Notes under the pieces: model-generated
Told to the model about the DNA's origin: nothing
Seen by the model: the letters and a program-made list of their open reading frames with translations, nothing else
Databases searched by the model: none
In this document: positions 15,045 to 23,145 of the stretch, piece by piece
Layout of the letters: every line of letters starts with the position of its first letter
Numbering within the stretch: position 1 is the first letter of the stretch
NCBI RefSeq assembly: GCF_013283665.1
Contig: NZ_JABEKU010000003.1
Location: 316,029-380,028, forward strand
Direction of reading: 5' to 3'
Source of the DNA: Ensifer sesbaniae
GTDB lineage: Bacteria; Pseudomonadota; Alphaproteobacteria; Rhizobiales; Rhizobiaceae
Length of the DNA stretch: 64,000 nt
Program-made: the position numbers and the translations under genes

Positions 15045-15361
15045 GTCCGTTGTCCTCCGAGCCCTGCGTTTGTTGACGTGTGTCGGTAAAACCGTGACAT
15101 GGAGACTATCGTGTGGCGGCAACTTGGCTGTTCCCCGGGGAACATGAGATATGGTTACCGAAAACTTAACCGGCGTTGCATGAAAGGCGCACTTGCCCAA
15201 ATGGCTTGCGATCTGCGCGCCCTCGAGTAGGGTGTGCGCCTCGTGCCGCACAGGAATCGTGCCCGGACATCTTCGCACCTGGCGCCTCAAGCACTGCTTC
15301 GGCTCGAGCCGGAAGCTTTGCAATCCTCGTCGGCGCCTCGCTTTTTTAAAGTGATTGTTTC
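15045..15361. other. Intergenic region with a 16-bp perfect palindrome
   Basis: A 317-bp gap between the leftward small membrane protein and the rightward acetyltransferase remnant. It contains TGTTCCCCGGGGAACA at 15129-15144, a perfect 16-bp palindrome about 85 bp upstream of the small protein start, suitable as a dimeric regulator site. No gene, tRNA or convincing promoter was seen; the T-rich end near 15340 precedes the acetyltransferase. Confidence 0.45.
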
Positions 15362-15819
15362 ATGACCATTTCCATTCGCCCGTCCCGTCCTGACGATTTT
15401 CCACGCACCTTCGAGATCTGGCGCAGCGCCGTGGTCGCCACGCATGATTTCCTGACGCAGGAAGACTTTGCCGCTATCGAAACGATGGTCCGAGACCAGT
15501 ATCTGCTGCCGGGTTCTGGATTGCGGCCGATGAAAACGATGAGGCGCTCGGCTTCATGGGCGTGAGCGGGGCACAGATCGACTCGCTCTTCGTCCACGCC
15601 GATGCGCGCGGCAGCGGCGTCGGCCGGCGGCTCGTCGAACACGCGATGACGCTGCATCCGGTGCTGACGGTCGATGTCAACGAGCAGAATGCATCGGGTG
15701 CCGGGTTCTATCAGCGCCTGGGTTTCGAGACGGTCGGACGCTCACCCGTCGATGATGCAGGGCGGCCCTATCCGTTGCTGCATCTCAGCCGAGGCTGGGC
15801 CGGGCGAACAGGGGCCTGA
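15362..15819 (+). pseudogene. Frameshifted GNAT acetyltransferase (YjaB-like)
   Basis: Two overlapping frames together give a complete small N-acetyltransferase. The first (from ATG 15362) reads through RPDDFPRTFEIWRSAVVATH up to about 15510. From there the family pattern continues in another frame: WIAADENDEALGFMGV, then the acetyl-CoA loop VHADARGSGVGRRLVEHA and DVNEQNASGAGFYQRLGFE. A single-base change near 15505-15515 explains this. The second frame ends at TGA 15817-15819, directly against the hutD stop. It may be a recent inactivation or a sequencing error. Confidence 0.8.
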
Positions 15820-16401
15820 TCATGCCGCCGGTTTGTCGATGGTGACCACGAACACGACGGCAGAGGCCGCAGGCTCAATCGTGACGGCGGCGGATCCTTC
15901 AAGGATCGCCGTGTCTCCTGCTGCGAGATCGGCTTGTTCCTCTGCCGCTGCCAGGCGCACCGCGCCGCCGTGGCAAAGGATGAGGGTCGCTTCCGCCGTG
16001 CCGTCCACTGTCTGCGGATGGTCGGTCGCCAGGCGTCGAACCGTATGGGCGAGCCTGCCGCGCCGGGTCATGACGTTGAGATCGACGATCGGACCGTCCA
16101 CCAGCGTCGCAGAGGTCGCGACATCGGCGGGGAAGGGGAGCGGGGCCGTCTCTGCGGTCATCACGATGGGCTCGCGACCCTCGATCATCAGCCGCATGCC
16201 GTTGCCCTGAAGGATCGAGAGCGTGCGGTCGATCCCGGGGAAGCTCGAGAAAGGGCCGTCGCTGGCGACGGTCGCCATGCTCACGCGCCAGTCGAAATCC
16301 GAAAGCGAGGCCTTTTCCGGGAAGACAGCGATCTCCACCGTCTCGCCGCCGCCGTTCTTCCACGGCATGCGTTTGTAGGTGCTGGCGCGCAGGATCTTCA
16401 T
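15820..16401 (-). CDS. hutD: HutD family protein
   Basis: The 193-aa protein is a bicupin of the HutD family: it begins with the family signature YKRMPWKNGGGET, then DFDWRVSMA and SFPGIDRTLSIL. HutD genes accompany histidine-utilisation operons, where they are thought to limit or tune hut expression, possibly by binding urocanate or formyl-glutamate; no enzyme activity is established. Its ATG overlaps the hutH stop (ATGA), so it is the last, translationally coupled gene of the hut-type operon. Length and motifs look intact. Confidence 0.9.
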   Translation of the reverse strand: MKILRASTYKRMPWKNGGGETVEIAVFPEKASLSDFDWRVSMATVASDGPFSSFPGIDRTLSILQGNGMRLMIEGREPIVMTAETAPLPFPADVATSATLVDGPIVDLNVMTRRGRLAHTVRRLATDHPQTVDGTAEATLILCHGGAVRLAAAEEQADLAAGDTAILEGSAAVTIEPAASAVVFVVTIDKPAA

Positions 16402-17894
16402 GGCATGGTCTCTTCGATGAGTGCGCGCATGCGCGCGAAGTCGCCGTTCAGCGGCCGGTCGTCAGAATAGGTCGGGATCTTCGCGCGGATGCGCCGGTAG
16501 AGGCCGTCCGTGCGTGCGGCGCGGCCGCGTGGCTGCAGGTCATAGGCTTGCGTGGCGGCGAGCAGCTCGATCGCCAGGATGGTTTCGAGATTGTCGGCGA
16601 TCGAGAGCGCCTTCCAGGCGGCTGGCGTCGCATGGGTGAGAATGTCCTCCTGCAGCGCCGAGGTGATGCCGCCGTCGAGGCTTGCGGGGGCGGCGAGGCG
16701 CCGGTTTTCGGCGGCAAGCGACGCAGCCGTATATTGCGCGATCATGAAGCCGGAGGAGACGCCGCTGTCGCCGGCGAGAAAGGCCGGCAGGCCGCTCACC
16801 AGCGGGTTGACGAGCCGGTCGATGCGGCGCTCGGAGATGGCGGCGACCTCGGCGATGGCGACCGCCAGGCTGTCCATGGCAAGGCCAAGGGCGGCACCCA
16901 CCGCATGGGCCTGCGAGTGCACTTCCGGCGCCTCGGGCGTCCCTGATACGGCCGGGTTGTCGGTGAGGCTTGCGAGTTCGCGGTCGACGACTTCGGCGAC
17001 CTGGGCCAGGGCATCGCGCGCAGCACCGTGGACGTGCGGCACGGCGCGAAGGCTCAGGGGATCCTGTGTTCGCGTGCCGGCGGTCTCGGCCAGCATCGGG
17101 CTATCGGCGAGGTAGGCGCGGAGCGATGCCCCGACCGCTTCGAGCCCCTTCGAGCGGCGAAGCGCCAGCGGGACGGCGGCGAAGGCATTGGCCTGGCTGC
17201 CGAGGTTTTCATAGGTCATGGCGGCGGCCGCGTCCGCCCAGTCGAAGAGGCGGGCAGCGCGCCAGAGCGCCAGGGCCGCAAGTCCCGTGGCGCAGGGCGT
17301 ACCATTGACGAGGCTCAGGCCCTCCTTGGCCTCGAGCCGCAGCGGCTTCAGCCCGATGCGAGCAAGCGCCTCGACGCCGCCGATCTTGGCCTCGCCGTCA
17401 TCGACGGTTCCGTGGCCGATCAGCACGAGGCCGATCGCGGCCGCGTGGGTCAGATAGCCGACCGAGCCGCGCGACGGGATGTCCGGGACGAGATCGGCGT
17501 TGAGGAGCGCAAGCAGCGCCTCGACCGTCTCGATGCGCACACCGGAATAGCCGTGGGCGAAGTTGGCGATCTGCGCCGCCATCACCGCGCGAGCCTCGGC
17601 GCGGGCGAGCGGCTCGCCGACGCCGCAGGCATGGCTGAGGATGATGTTGCGCGACAGTGCCTGCTGGTTCTCGCGATCGATGACGATGTCGCAGAGCGCG
17701 CCGACGCCGGTGTTGATGCCGTAGCCGCGGATGCTGCGCTCGACCAGCGCGTCGACGATCCGGCGGGCATGGACGATGCGCTGCCGTGCGGCATCGGAAA
17801 GAGCGAGCGGGGCGCCATTGGCGACCGCCGCGATTTGCCGCCACGTCAGCGGCGCATCGAGGATTATGCTCTCAGCGCTTCTACTTTCACTCAT
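16398..17894 (-). CDS. hutH: HutH-like ammonia-lyase homologue lacking the MIO triad
   Basis: A 498-aa member of the histidine/phenylalanine ammonia-lyase fold. Conserved parts include GYGINTGVG (Y58), SHACGVG (H88), LVNGT (N197), QDPLSLR (Q277, R283), SGFMIAQYTAA and LQED (E416). However, where true lyases have GSVGASGDLAPL, this protein reads GSVGYLTHAAA (143-153), so the Ala-Ser-Gly that cyclises into the MIO electrophile is absent. The residue matching catalytic Tyr280 is Leu280. It therefore should not deaminate histidine by the classical route. Ergothionase, a MIO-less relative that expels trimethylamine, is a precedent. It overlaps hutV by 8 bp. An inactive paralogue is the main alternative. 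Confidence 0.85.
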   Translation of the reverse strand: MSESRSAESIILDAPLTWRQIAAVANGAPLALSDAARQRIVHARRIVDALVERSIRGYGINTGVGALCDIVIDRENQQALSRNIILSHACGVGEPLARAEARAVMAAQIANFAHGYSGVRIETVEALLALLNADLVPDIPSRGSVGYLTHAAAIGLVLIGHGTVDDGEAKIGGVEALARIGLKPLRLEAKEGLSLVNGTPCATGLAALALWRAARLFDWADAAAAMTYENLGSQANAFAAVPLALRRSKGLEAVGASLRAYLADSPMLAETAGTRTQDPLSLRAVPHVHGAARDALAQVAEVVDRELASLTDNPAVSGTPEAPEVHSQAHAVGAALGLAMDSLAVAIAEVAAISERRIDRLVNPLVSGLPAFLAGDSGVSSGFMIAQYTAASLAAENRRLAAPASLDGGITSALQEDILTHATPAAWKALSIADNLETILAIELLAATQAYDLQPRGRAARTDGLYRRIRAKIPTYSDDRPLNGDFARMRALIEETMP

Positions 17895-18714
17895 GGGCTT
17901 CCGGTCGTCCCTGTCGGCGTTGCACGAACCGGGCGACGTAATCGTTGGCCGGCCGCTCCAGAATATCGTCCGGCGTGCCGACCTGCACCACCTGACCGTC
18001 CTTGAGGATGGCGATTTCCGAACCGATGCGCAGCGCCTCGTCGAGATCGTGGGTGATGAAGACGATGGTTTTCGCGAGATTCTGCTGCAGTTGCAGCAAC
18101 TGGTCCTGCATGTCGGCGCGGATCAGTGGGTCGAGCGCCGAAAAGGCCTCGTCCATCAGGATCACGTCGGTATCGGCGGCGAGCGCACGGGCAAGCCCAA
18201 CGCGCTGCTTCATGCCGCCGGAGAGCTGGTGCGGGAACTTGGCGTCGTAGCCGGCAAGGCCGACGGTCTCGATCCACTTCATGCCGATCTCGCGGGCTTC
18301 GGCCTTGGGCAAGCCGCGCACGCGCTGGCCGTAGACGACGTTCTGCAGCACGGTTCGGTGCGGCATCAAGGCGAAGCTCTGGAACACCATGCTGACGCGG
18401 TGCATGCGGAAGGTGCGCAGCGCCTTGGCATCGAGGTCCAAGATGTTGTTGCCGTCGAACGCTACTTCGCCGCTGGTCGGCTCGATGAGCCGGTTGATGT
18501 GGCGCACCAGCGTCGATTTGCCGGAGCCGGAAAGCCCCATGATCACGAAGATCTTGCCGGCACCGATCGTCAGGCTGACATTGTTGAGGCCGACGCTGCA
18601 GCCGGAGCGGGCGAGGATTTCGGACTTGTTGAGCCCTTCCTTGGCCATGGCGAGCGCGGCCTTCGCGTCCTGTCCAAAGATCTTGTAGACGTTGCGGATC
18701 TCGATATCAGCCAT
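17887..18714 (-). CDS. hutV: ABC transporter ATPase, HutV/ProV family
   Basis: The 275-aa ATPase energises uptake of a quaternary amine or histidine-like substrate. Walker A GLSGSGKST, signature LSGGMKQRVGLARAL and Walker B VILMDEAFSALDP are intact. It lacks the C-terminal CBS pair of osmosensing ProV/OpuA, as do HutV-type ATPases used for catabolic uptake. It overlaps hutW by 8 bp upstream and hutH by 8 bp downstream, so the transporter and lyase are one operon. Confidence 0.93.
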   Translation of the reverse strand: MADIEIRNVYKIFGQDAKAALAMAKEGLNKSEILARSGCSVGLNNVSLTIGAGKIFVIMGLSGSGKSTLVRHINRLIEPTSGEVAFDGNNILDLDAKALRTFRMHRVSMVFQSFALMPHRTVLQNVVYGQRVRGLPKAEAREIGMKWIETVGLAGYDAKFPHQLSGGMKQRVGLARALAADTDVILMDEAFSALDPLIRADMQDQLLQLQQNLAKTIVFITHDLDEALRIGSEIAILKDGQVVQVGTPDDILERPANDYVARFVQRRQGRPEAHE

Positions 18715-19564
18715 TGCGCGGATCCTCCGTCTGGCTCTTGCCGAAGCCTTGTGTGATGCGGTCGAGAACGATCGCGAGAATGACGATGCCGATGCCGGCT
18801 TCGAGCCCCTTGCCGACGTCGAGCGTCTGGATGCCGTTCAGCACCTGCTCGCCGAGGCCGCGGGCGCCGATCATCGAGGCGACGACCACCATCGACAGCG
18901 CCATCATGATCGTCTGGTTGAGGCCGGCCATGATCGTCGGCGTGGCGAGCGGCAGCTCGACGCCGAAGAGGATCTGGTTGGGGCTGCCGCCGAAGGCGGT
19001 CGCCGCTTCCACCACCTCATGGTCGACCTGGCGGATGCCGAGATCGGTGAGGCGGATCAAGGGCGGCACCGCGTAGATGATGGTCGCCAGGATCGCCGGC
19101 ACCTTGCCGAGGCCGAAGAGCATCAACGCCGGGATCAGGTAGACGAAGCTCGGCATCGTCTGCATGACGTCGAGCACCGGCAGGGTGATGTTGCGCACCA
19201 TCCGGCTCTTGGCGACAAGAATGCCCATCGGCACGCCGATGACGACCGAGACGATCGTTGCCATCAGCATCAGCGCCAGCGTCTGCATCGTCAGGTCCCA
19301 GAGGCCGAGCACGCCGACGAAGAACAGGAGAACGCCGACGACGACCGTCAGACCCCAGCGCTTGGAGCTCTGCCAGGCAAGCGCCATGAAGATGAGGATG
19401 ACGACCCACCAGGGCAGGCCGCGCAGGATCCATTCGATGAACAGAACGGCTTTCAGGATGACGCCGCTGATCGCCTTGAAGACCCAGCCATAGCCGCTGA
19501 CCAGCGCCTGGATGAAATCGTTCACCGGCCCGCGAATGGAGAGATTGAGAGTATCCGGAAACAT
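18707..19564 (-). CDS. hutW: ABC transporter permease, HutW/ProW family
   Basis: A 285-aa inner-membrane permease with about six to seven hydrophobic segments and the binding-protein-dependent transport loop near residues 190-240 (VVEAATAFGGSPNQILFGVELP), where the EAA motif contacts the ATPase. It pairs with the adjacent ATPase and periplasmic binding protein. S. meliloti HutXWV, the named relative, imports histidine, proline and proline betaine; exact specificity here is not visible from sequence. Confidence 0.93.
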   Translation of the reverse strand: MFPDTLNLSIRGPVNDFIQALVSGYGWVFKAISGVILKAVLFIEWILRGLPWWVVILIFMALAWQSSKRWGLTVVVGVLLFFVGVLGLWDLTMQTLALMLMATIVSVVIGVPMGILVAKSRMVRNITLPVLDVMQTMPSFVYLIPALMLFGLGKVPAILATIIYAVPPLIRLTDLGIRQVDHEVVEAATAFGGSPNQILFGVELPLATPTIMAGLNQTIMMALSMVVVASMIGARGLGEQVLNGIQTLDVGKGLEAGIGIVILAIVLDRITQGFGKSQTEDPRNG

Positions 19565-19638
19565 CGGACGGTTCCTTGCTCGGACCGACGGGCGCAGAAA
19601 GGCGGCCGACGGCGCTTGCCTCGGGTATTGTGGCCAGT

Positions 19639-19692
19639 CGCCGGCCCGGGCTCACGCGTCGCGTTGAAAGCGGCGAGGGACCCGAGCCGGCG
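19639..19692 (-). terminator. Hairpin between binding-protein and permease genes
   Basis: CGCCGGCCCGGG (19639-19650) pairs with CCCGAGCCGGCG (19681-19692) with one mismatch, in the 139-bp gap between hutX and hutW. No T-run follows, so this is more likely an mRNA-stabilising or attenuating hairpin that keeps the binding protein in excess over the permease, as is common in ABC operons. Confidence 0.5.
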
Positions 19693-19703
19693 ATGAGGGG
19701 CGA

Positions 19704-20738
19704 TTACTTCAGGCTGGCTTCGATCTTGCCGCGGGCTTCATCGGAAACCCACTTGCCCCAGACGTCGGCCTTGGTCTTCAGGAACTCGGCGGCGGCCGCC
19801 GTCGCGTCGACCTTGTTGTCGGCCATGTAGGCGAGGCTGCCGTTGACGGCGTCGAGCGGGAAAGTCGCCTTTTCGAGGATCGCGACGATCTCGGGCGCTT
19901 CCTGGGCAAAAGTGCTGTTGACGCCGTAGGAGACGTCCACCGACGGGAAAGCGCAGCCCTGGTCACGCTTGCCGTTGGCGCTCGAAAGCTCCTTCCAGCA
20001 GGCTTCGTTGTAGGCCGGTTCTTCGAGCTGGACGAGCTTGAACTTGCCCATGATCGCGGTCGGCGACCAGTAGTAGAAGAGGATCGGCTCGCCCTGGAGA
20101 TAGGCCGAGGTGATGGCGGAATCGAGCGCGGTGCCGGTGCCCGGGCGGAAGTTCACATAGGTCTCGCCGAGCTTGTAGGCTTCGAGCTTGGCGGAGCTCA
20201 CGCCCTCGCAGGTCCAACCCGACGGGCAATTGAGGAAGCGGCCCTTGGACGGTTCTTCCGGATCGGCGAAAAGCTCGACGATCTTGGGATCGGAAAGCTG
20301 CGAGACGCTCTTCAGGTCCGGTGCCTTGGCTTCGAGATTGCGGGAGGCGTCACCCTTGATCACGTATTCCGGCACGAACCAGCCCTCGCTGGCGCCGACG
20401 AAGGTCTTGCCGATGGCGACGACCTTCTTTTCCTCGACGGCCTTGTTCCAGACGTCGGAGCGGCCAAGCCATTCCTCGGCGAAGATCTGCACGTCGTTGT
20501 TGGCCGTCGCCTGCTCCAGCGTCACGGAGTTGCCGGGGATCGAATCCACCTGGCAGTCGTAGCCCTTGGAAAGGATGGTCTTCATCACTTCGGTGATGAA
20601 GGCACCGCTTTCCCAGTCGATGCCGGCGAAGGTGACGGTCTTGCCGTCGCCGCAATAGGAGGCGCTGGCGCTGCCGGTGGAGGCCGCAAGCACGAGGCCG
20701 GTGGCGGCAAGCGTGAGTTTCAGTTTGTTGATCGACAT
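19704..20738 (-). CDS. hutX: Periplasmic substrate-binding protein, HutX/ProX family
   Basis: The start at 20738 has GGGA upstream and gives a typical signal peptide (MSINKLKLTLAATGLVLAAS, cleavage after ASA). The 344-aa protein is an OpuAC-type binding protein; paired cysteines (FLNCPSGWTC, and NEACWKEL with DQGCAF) suggest disulfides. Aromatic residues such as in ILFYYWSPTAIMG likely build the cage for a cationic ligand. It lies 36 bp downstream of hutF and upstream of hutWV. Confidence 0.92.
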   Translation of the reverse strand: MSINKLKLTLAATGLVLAASTGSASASYCGDGKTVTFAGIDWESGAFITEVMKTILSKGYDCQVDSIPGNSVTLEQATANNDVQIFAEEWLGRSDVWNKAVEEKKVVAIGKTFVGASEGWFVPEYVIKGDASRNLEAKAPDLKSVSQLSDPKIVELFADPEEPSKGRFLNCPSGWTCEGVSSAKLEAYKLGETYVNFRPGTGTALDSAITSAYLQGEPILFYYWSPTAIMGKFKLVQLEEPAYNEACWKELSSANGKRDQGCAFPSVDVSYGVNSTFAQEAPEIVAILEKATFPLDAVNGSLAYMADNKVDATAAAAEFLKTKADVWGKWVSDEARGKIEASLK

Positions 20739-20773
20739 TAAGCTGTTCCCTTTTTTGATTTTGGCTTCGATGA

Positions 20774-22150
20774 CTATTTCAGTTTCATCAGCACCCGCGC
20801 GAAGGCGCGGTCGATATCGTCCTCGCGGTCGTGGCGTCCGTTCCGGATCTTCCACTCGCCCGCGACCATGACGTCGCGGACGCTCTCGCCGCCAAGCGCA
20901 AAGAGCCAGCGGTCGAGGATCTGGTTGTCGCTGGCGGCGGCGATATAGGGGTTGCTGCCGTCGAGCACGACGAAATCGGCGCGGGCACCGACGGCGATGC
21001 CGGCCGTCTTCTGGCCGGCAGCCTGGGCGCCGCCTCTAAGTGCGGCGTCGAAGATGGTCCGGCCGATCGAGGCGCCCGGGCCCGTCGCGAGCCGATTGCG
21101 GCGACGATCGCGCAGGCGCTGACCGTATTCGAGCAGGCGCAGTTCCTCGGCGACGCTAGTCGCCACATGGCTGTCGGTGCCGACGCCGAAGATGCCGCCC
21201 TCGGCCATGAAGTCGACCGCCGGGAAGATGCCGTCGCCGAGATTGGCTTCGGTGGCAGGGCAGAGGCCGGCGACTGCGCCCGAACGCGCCAGGCGCTGGC
21301 GTTCGGTTTCCGTGAGATGGGTCGCGTGGATGGCGCACCAGCGCTGATCAACCGGCATCTCATCGAGCAGCCATTCGACCGGGCGGCGGCCGCTCCAGGC
21401 GAGGCTATCGTCGACTTCCTTGGTCTGCTCGGCGACATGGATATGGATCGGGCCGGAAACGGGCGCCGCATCGAGGATGATGCGCATTTCCTCGGGCGTT
21501 GCCGCGCGCAGCGAATGGATGGCGTAGCCGAGCGTGTTGCTGGCTTCGCGGTAGAGCGGCTCAAGGCGCTGGAGTAGGGCCAAGAAACGATCGGGATCAT
21601 GCAGGAAGGGTCGCTGACCGGGGTTCGGTGCGACCCCGCCGAAATTGGCGTGCGCATAGAACACCGGCAGATGCGTGAGGCCGATACCGGTGGTGCGGGC
21701 GGCGGCGAGAATGCGCAGCGACATTTCCGCCGGGTCGGCATAGGGAGTGCCATCGGCCTGATGATGTAGGTAATGGAATTCGGCAACATGGCCGAAACCG
21801 CCCTTCAGCATCTCCGTGTAGAGCTTGGCGGCGATCGCCTCGACATCGTCGGGGTTTACCAGCCCGACGGTGCGATACATTTCCTCGCGCCAGGTCCAGA
21901 AGCTGTCGTCGCCGCTGCCGGCGACCTCGGCAAGGCCGGCCATGGCACGCTGGAAGGCGTGGGAATGAAGGTTGGCGATTGCCGGGATCAGCGGGCCAGC
22001 CGCACGCTCGTCGCCATTGGCGGCGGCGCTGCCGGTTTCGATCGCTGCAATGTGACCCGACGCGTCGAGCGAGATCGCGACGTTCTGGGCCCAGCCGCCG
22101 GGCAGGAGCGCCCGTTCTGCAAAGATCCGGTTGACGGGAAAAGTGGCCAT
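20774..22150 (-). CDS. hutF: Formimidoylglutamate deiminase
   Basis: HutF is a zinc amidohydrolase that converts N-formimidoyl-glutamate to N-formyl-glutamate in the five-step histidine pathway. The 458-aa protein shows the metal-binding NLHSHAFQRAMAG, the family block DSFWTWREEMYR, then HIHVAEQTKEVDD, HATHLTETE and GVGTDSHV with the catalytic Asp. The ATG at 22150 is chosen over one at 22156 because the AGGA site is eight bases from the former and only about two from the latter. It is first in the leftward hut-type operon, divergent from the hutC-type gene. Confidence 0.92.
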   Translation of the reverse strand: MATFPVNRIFAERALLPGGWAQNVAISLDASGHIAAIETGSAAANGDERAAGPLIPAIANLHSHAFQRAMAGLAEVAGSGDDSFWTWREEMYRTVGLVNPDDVEAIAAKLYTEMLKGGFGHVAEFHYLHHQADGTPYADPAEMSLRILAAARTTGIGLTHLPVFYAHANFGGVAPNPGQRPFLHDPDRFLALLQRLEPLYREASNTLGYAIHSLRAATPEEMRIILDAAPVSGPIHIHVAEQTKEVDDSLAWSGRRPVEWLLDEMPVDQRWCAIHATHLTETERQRLARSGAVAGLCPATEANLGDGIFPAVDFMAEGGIFGVGTDSHVATSVAEELRLLEYGQRLRDRRRNRLATGPGASIGRTIFDAALRGGAQAAGQKTAGIAVGARADFVVLDGSNPYIAAASDNQILDRWLFALGGESVRDVMVAGEWKIRNGRHDREDDIDRAFARVLMKLK

Positions 22151-22167
22151 GTGCATTTTCCTGTACG

Positions 22168-22185
22168 TAGTTGTATATGGAACTA
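22168..22185. promoter_or_regulatory. Candidate HutC-type operator
   Basis: TAGTTGTATATGGAACTA has inverted TAGTT/AACTA arms and a core resembling the TTGTATATACAA-type sites bound by HutC-family GntR repressors. It lies 18-35 bp upstream of the hutF start in the 137-bp divergent region shared with the regulator gene, well placed to repress both. Confidence 0.5.
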
Positions 22186-22287
22186 TAGATATTTTGCGCT
22201 GGCGCGCAAGCGTGAAATGAACGAAAAGATTTGTGAGCGAATGCGCATGATTTGTTCGGCATTCTGGAAAAGGCGGGGCGTGAGTTG

Positions 22288-23031
22288 ATGACGGCACTCA
22301 AAAAACGAAACGATATGGCCGCCTTCGAAGACGGGCCGGTGCCGCGCTACGAGGCGGTCAAGCAGTTCATCCGCAGCCGTATCGAGAGCGGCGAGTGGCC
22401 GGCGCATCACCGCATCCCCTCGGAAAACGAGATCGTCGCCGACCTCGGCGTCAGCCGCATGACCGCCAACCGGGCGCTCAGGGAACTCGCGACCGAAGGC
22501 GCGATCACGCGGGTGCAGGGCGTCGGCTCCTTCGTCGCCGCGCACAAGGGCAGCACCGCCCTCTTGGAAGTCCGCAACATCGCCGATGAAATCCATGAAC
22601 GCGGCCACATCCACACGTCGCTGATGACGCTTCTGCAGGAAGAGGTGGCGACGCCCGAAATCGGTTACGCGCTCGGACTTGCAACCGGCGCCCGTGTCTT
22701 TCATTCGATCATGGTGCATTCGGAAAACGGCCTGCCGATCCAGATCGAGGACCGTTTCGTCAATCCGGCGGTCTGCCCGCGTTATCTGGAGCAGGATTTC
22801 CAGGCGATGACGCCGAATGCCTATCTCACTGCAGTCGCGCCGATCACCCGCACCGAACAGATCGTCGAGGCTGTGTCGCCGCAGCCTTGGGAATGCAAGC
22901 TGCTCGGCATCGACCGCAACGAACCCTGCCTGATGATCCGCCGCCGCACCTGGTCGGAGACGGCCAATGTGACGACGGCACGGCTGCTCTATCCCGGCAC
23001 CCGCTATCGCCTCGAAGGCATGTCGCAATAG
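22288..23031 (+). CDS. hutC: GntR-family repressor of the HutC subfamily
   Basis: A 247-aa regulator. Residues about 15-80 are the winged helix (PRYEAVKQFIRSRIESGEW, then ADLGVSRMTANRALREL), and the rest is a UTRA effector-binding domain with the typical ending RRRTWSETANVTTARLLYPG-like pattern. HutC proteins normally respond to urocanate. Starts at 22252 (TTG) and 22288 (ATG) are both open; I prefer 22288, which matches family length. Divergent from hutF; next gene rightward begins 115 bp downstream. Confidence 0.9.
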   Translation: MTALKKRNDMAAFEDGPVPRYEAVKQFIRSRIESGEWPAHHRIPSENEIVADLGVSRMTANRALRELATEGAITRVQGVGSFVAAHKGSTALLEVRNIADEIHERGHIHTSLMTLLQEEVATPEIGYALGLATGARVFHSIMVHSENGLPIQIEDRFVNPAVCPRYLEQDFQAMTPNAYLTAVAPITRTEQIVEAVSPQPWECKLLGIDRNEPCLMIRRRTWSETANVTTARLLYPGTRYRLEGMSQ

Positions 23032-23145
23032 ATCGGGATGGATGCTTCGGCAGAAAACCGCACATCTTTTCCTCATCCCGCTCTAATCTCGACACTATTC
23101 CGGTCGATTCGGAGGATCGACCGCCGTATGGGAGGATGACGAGAT

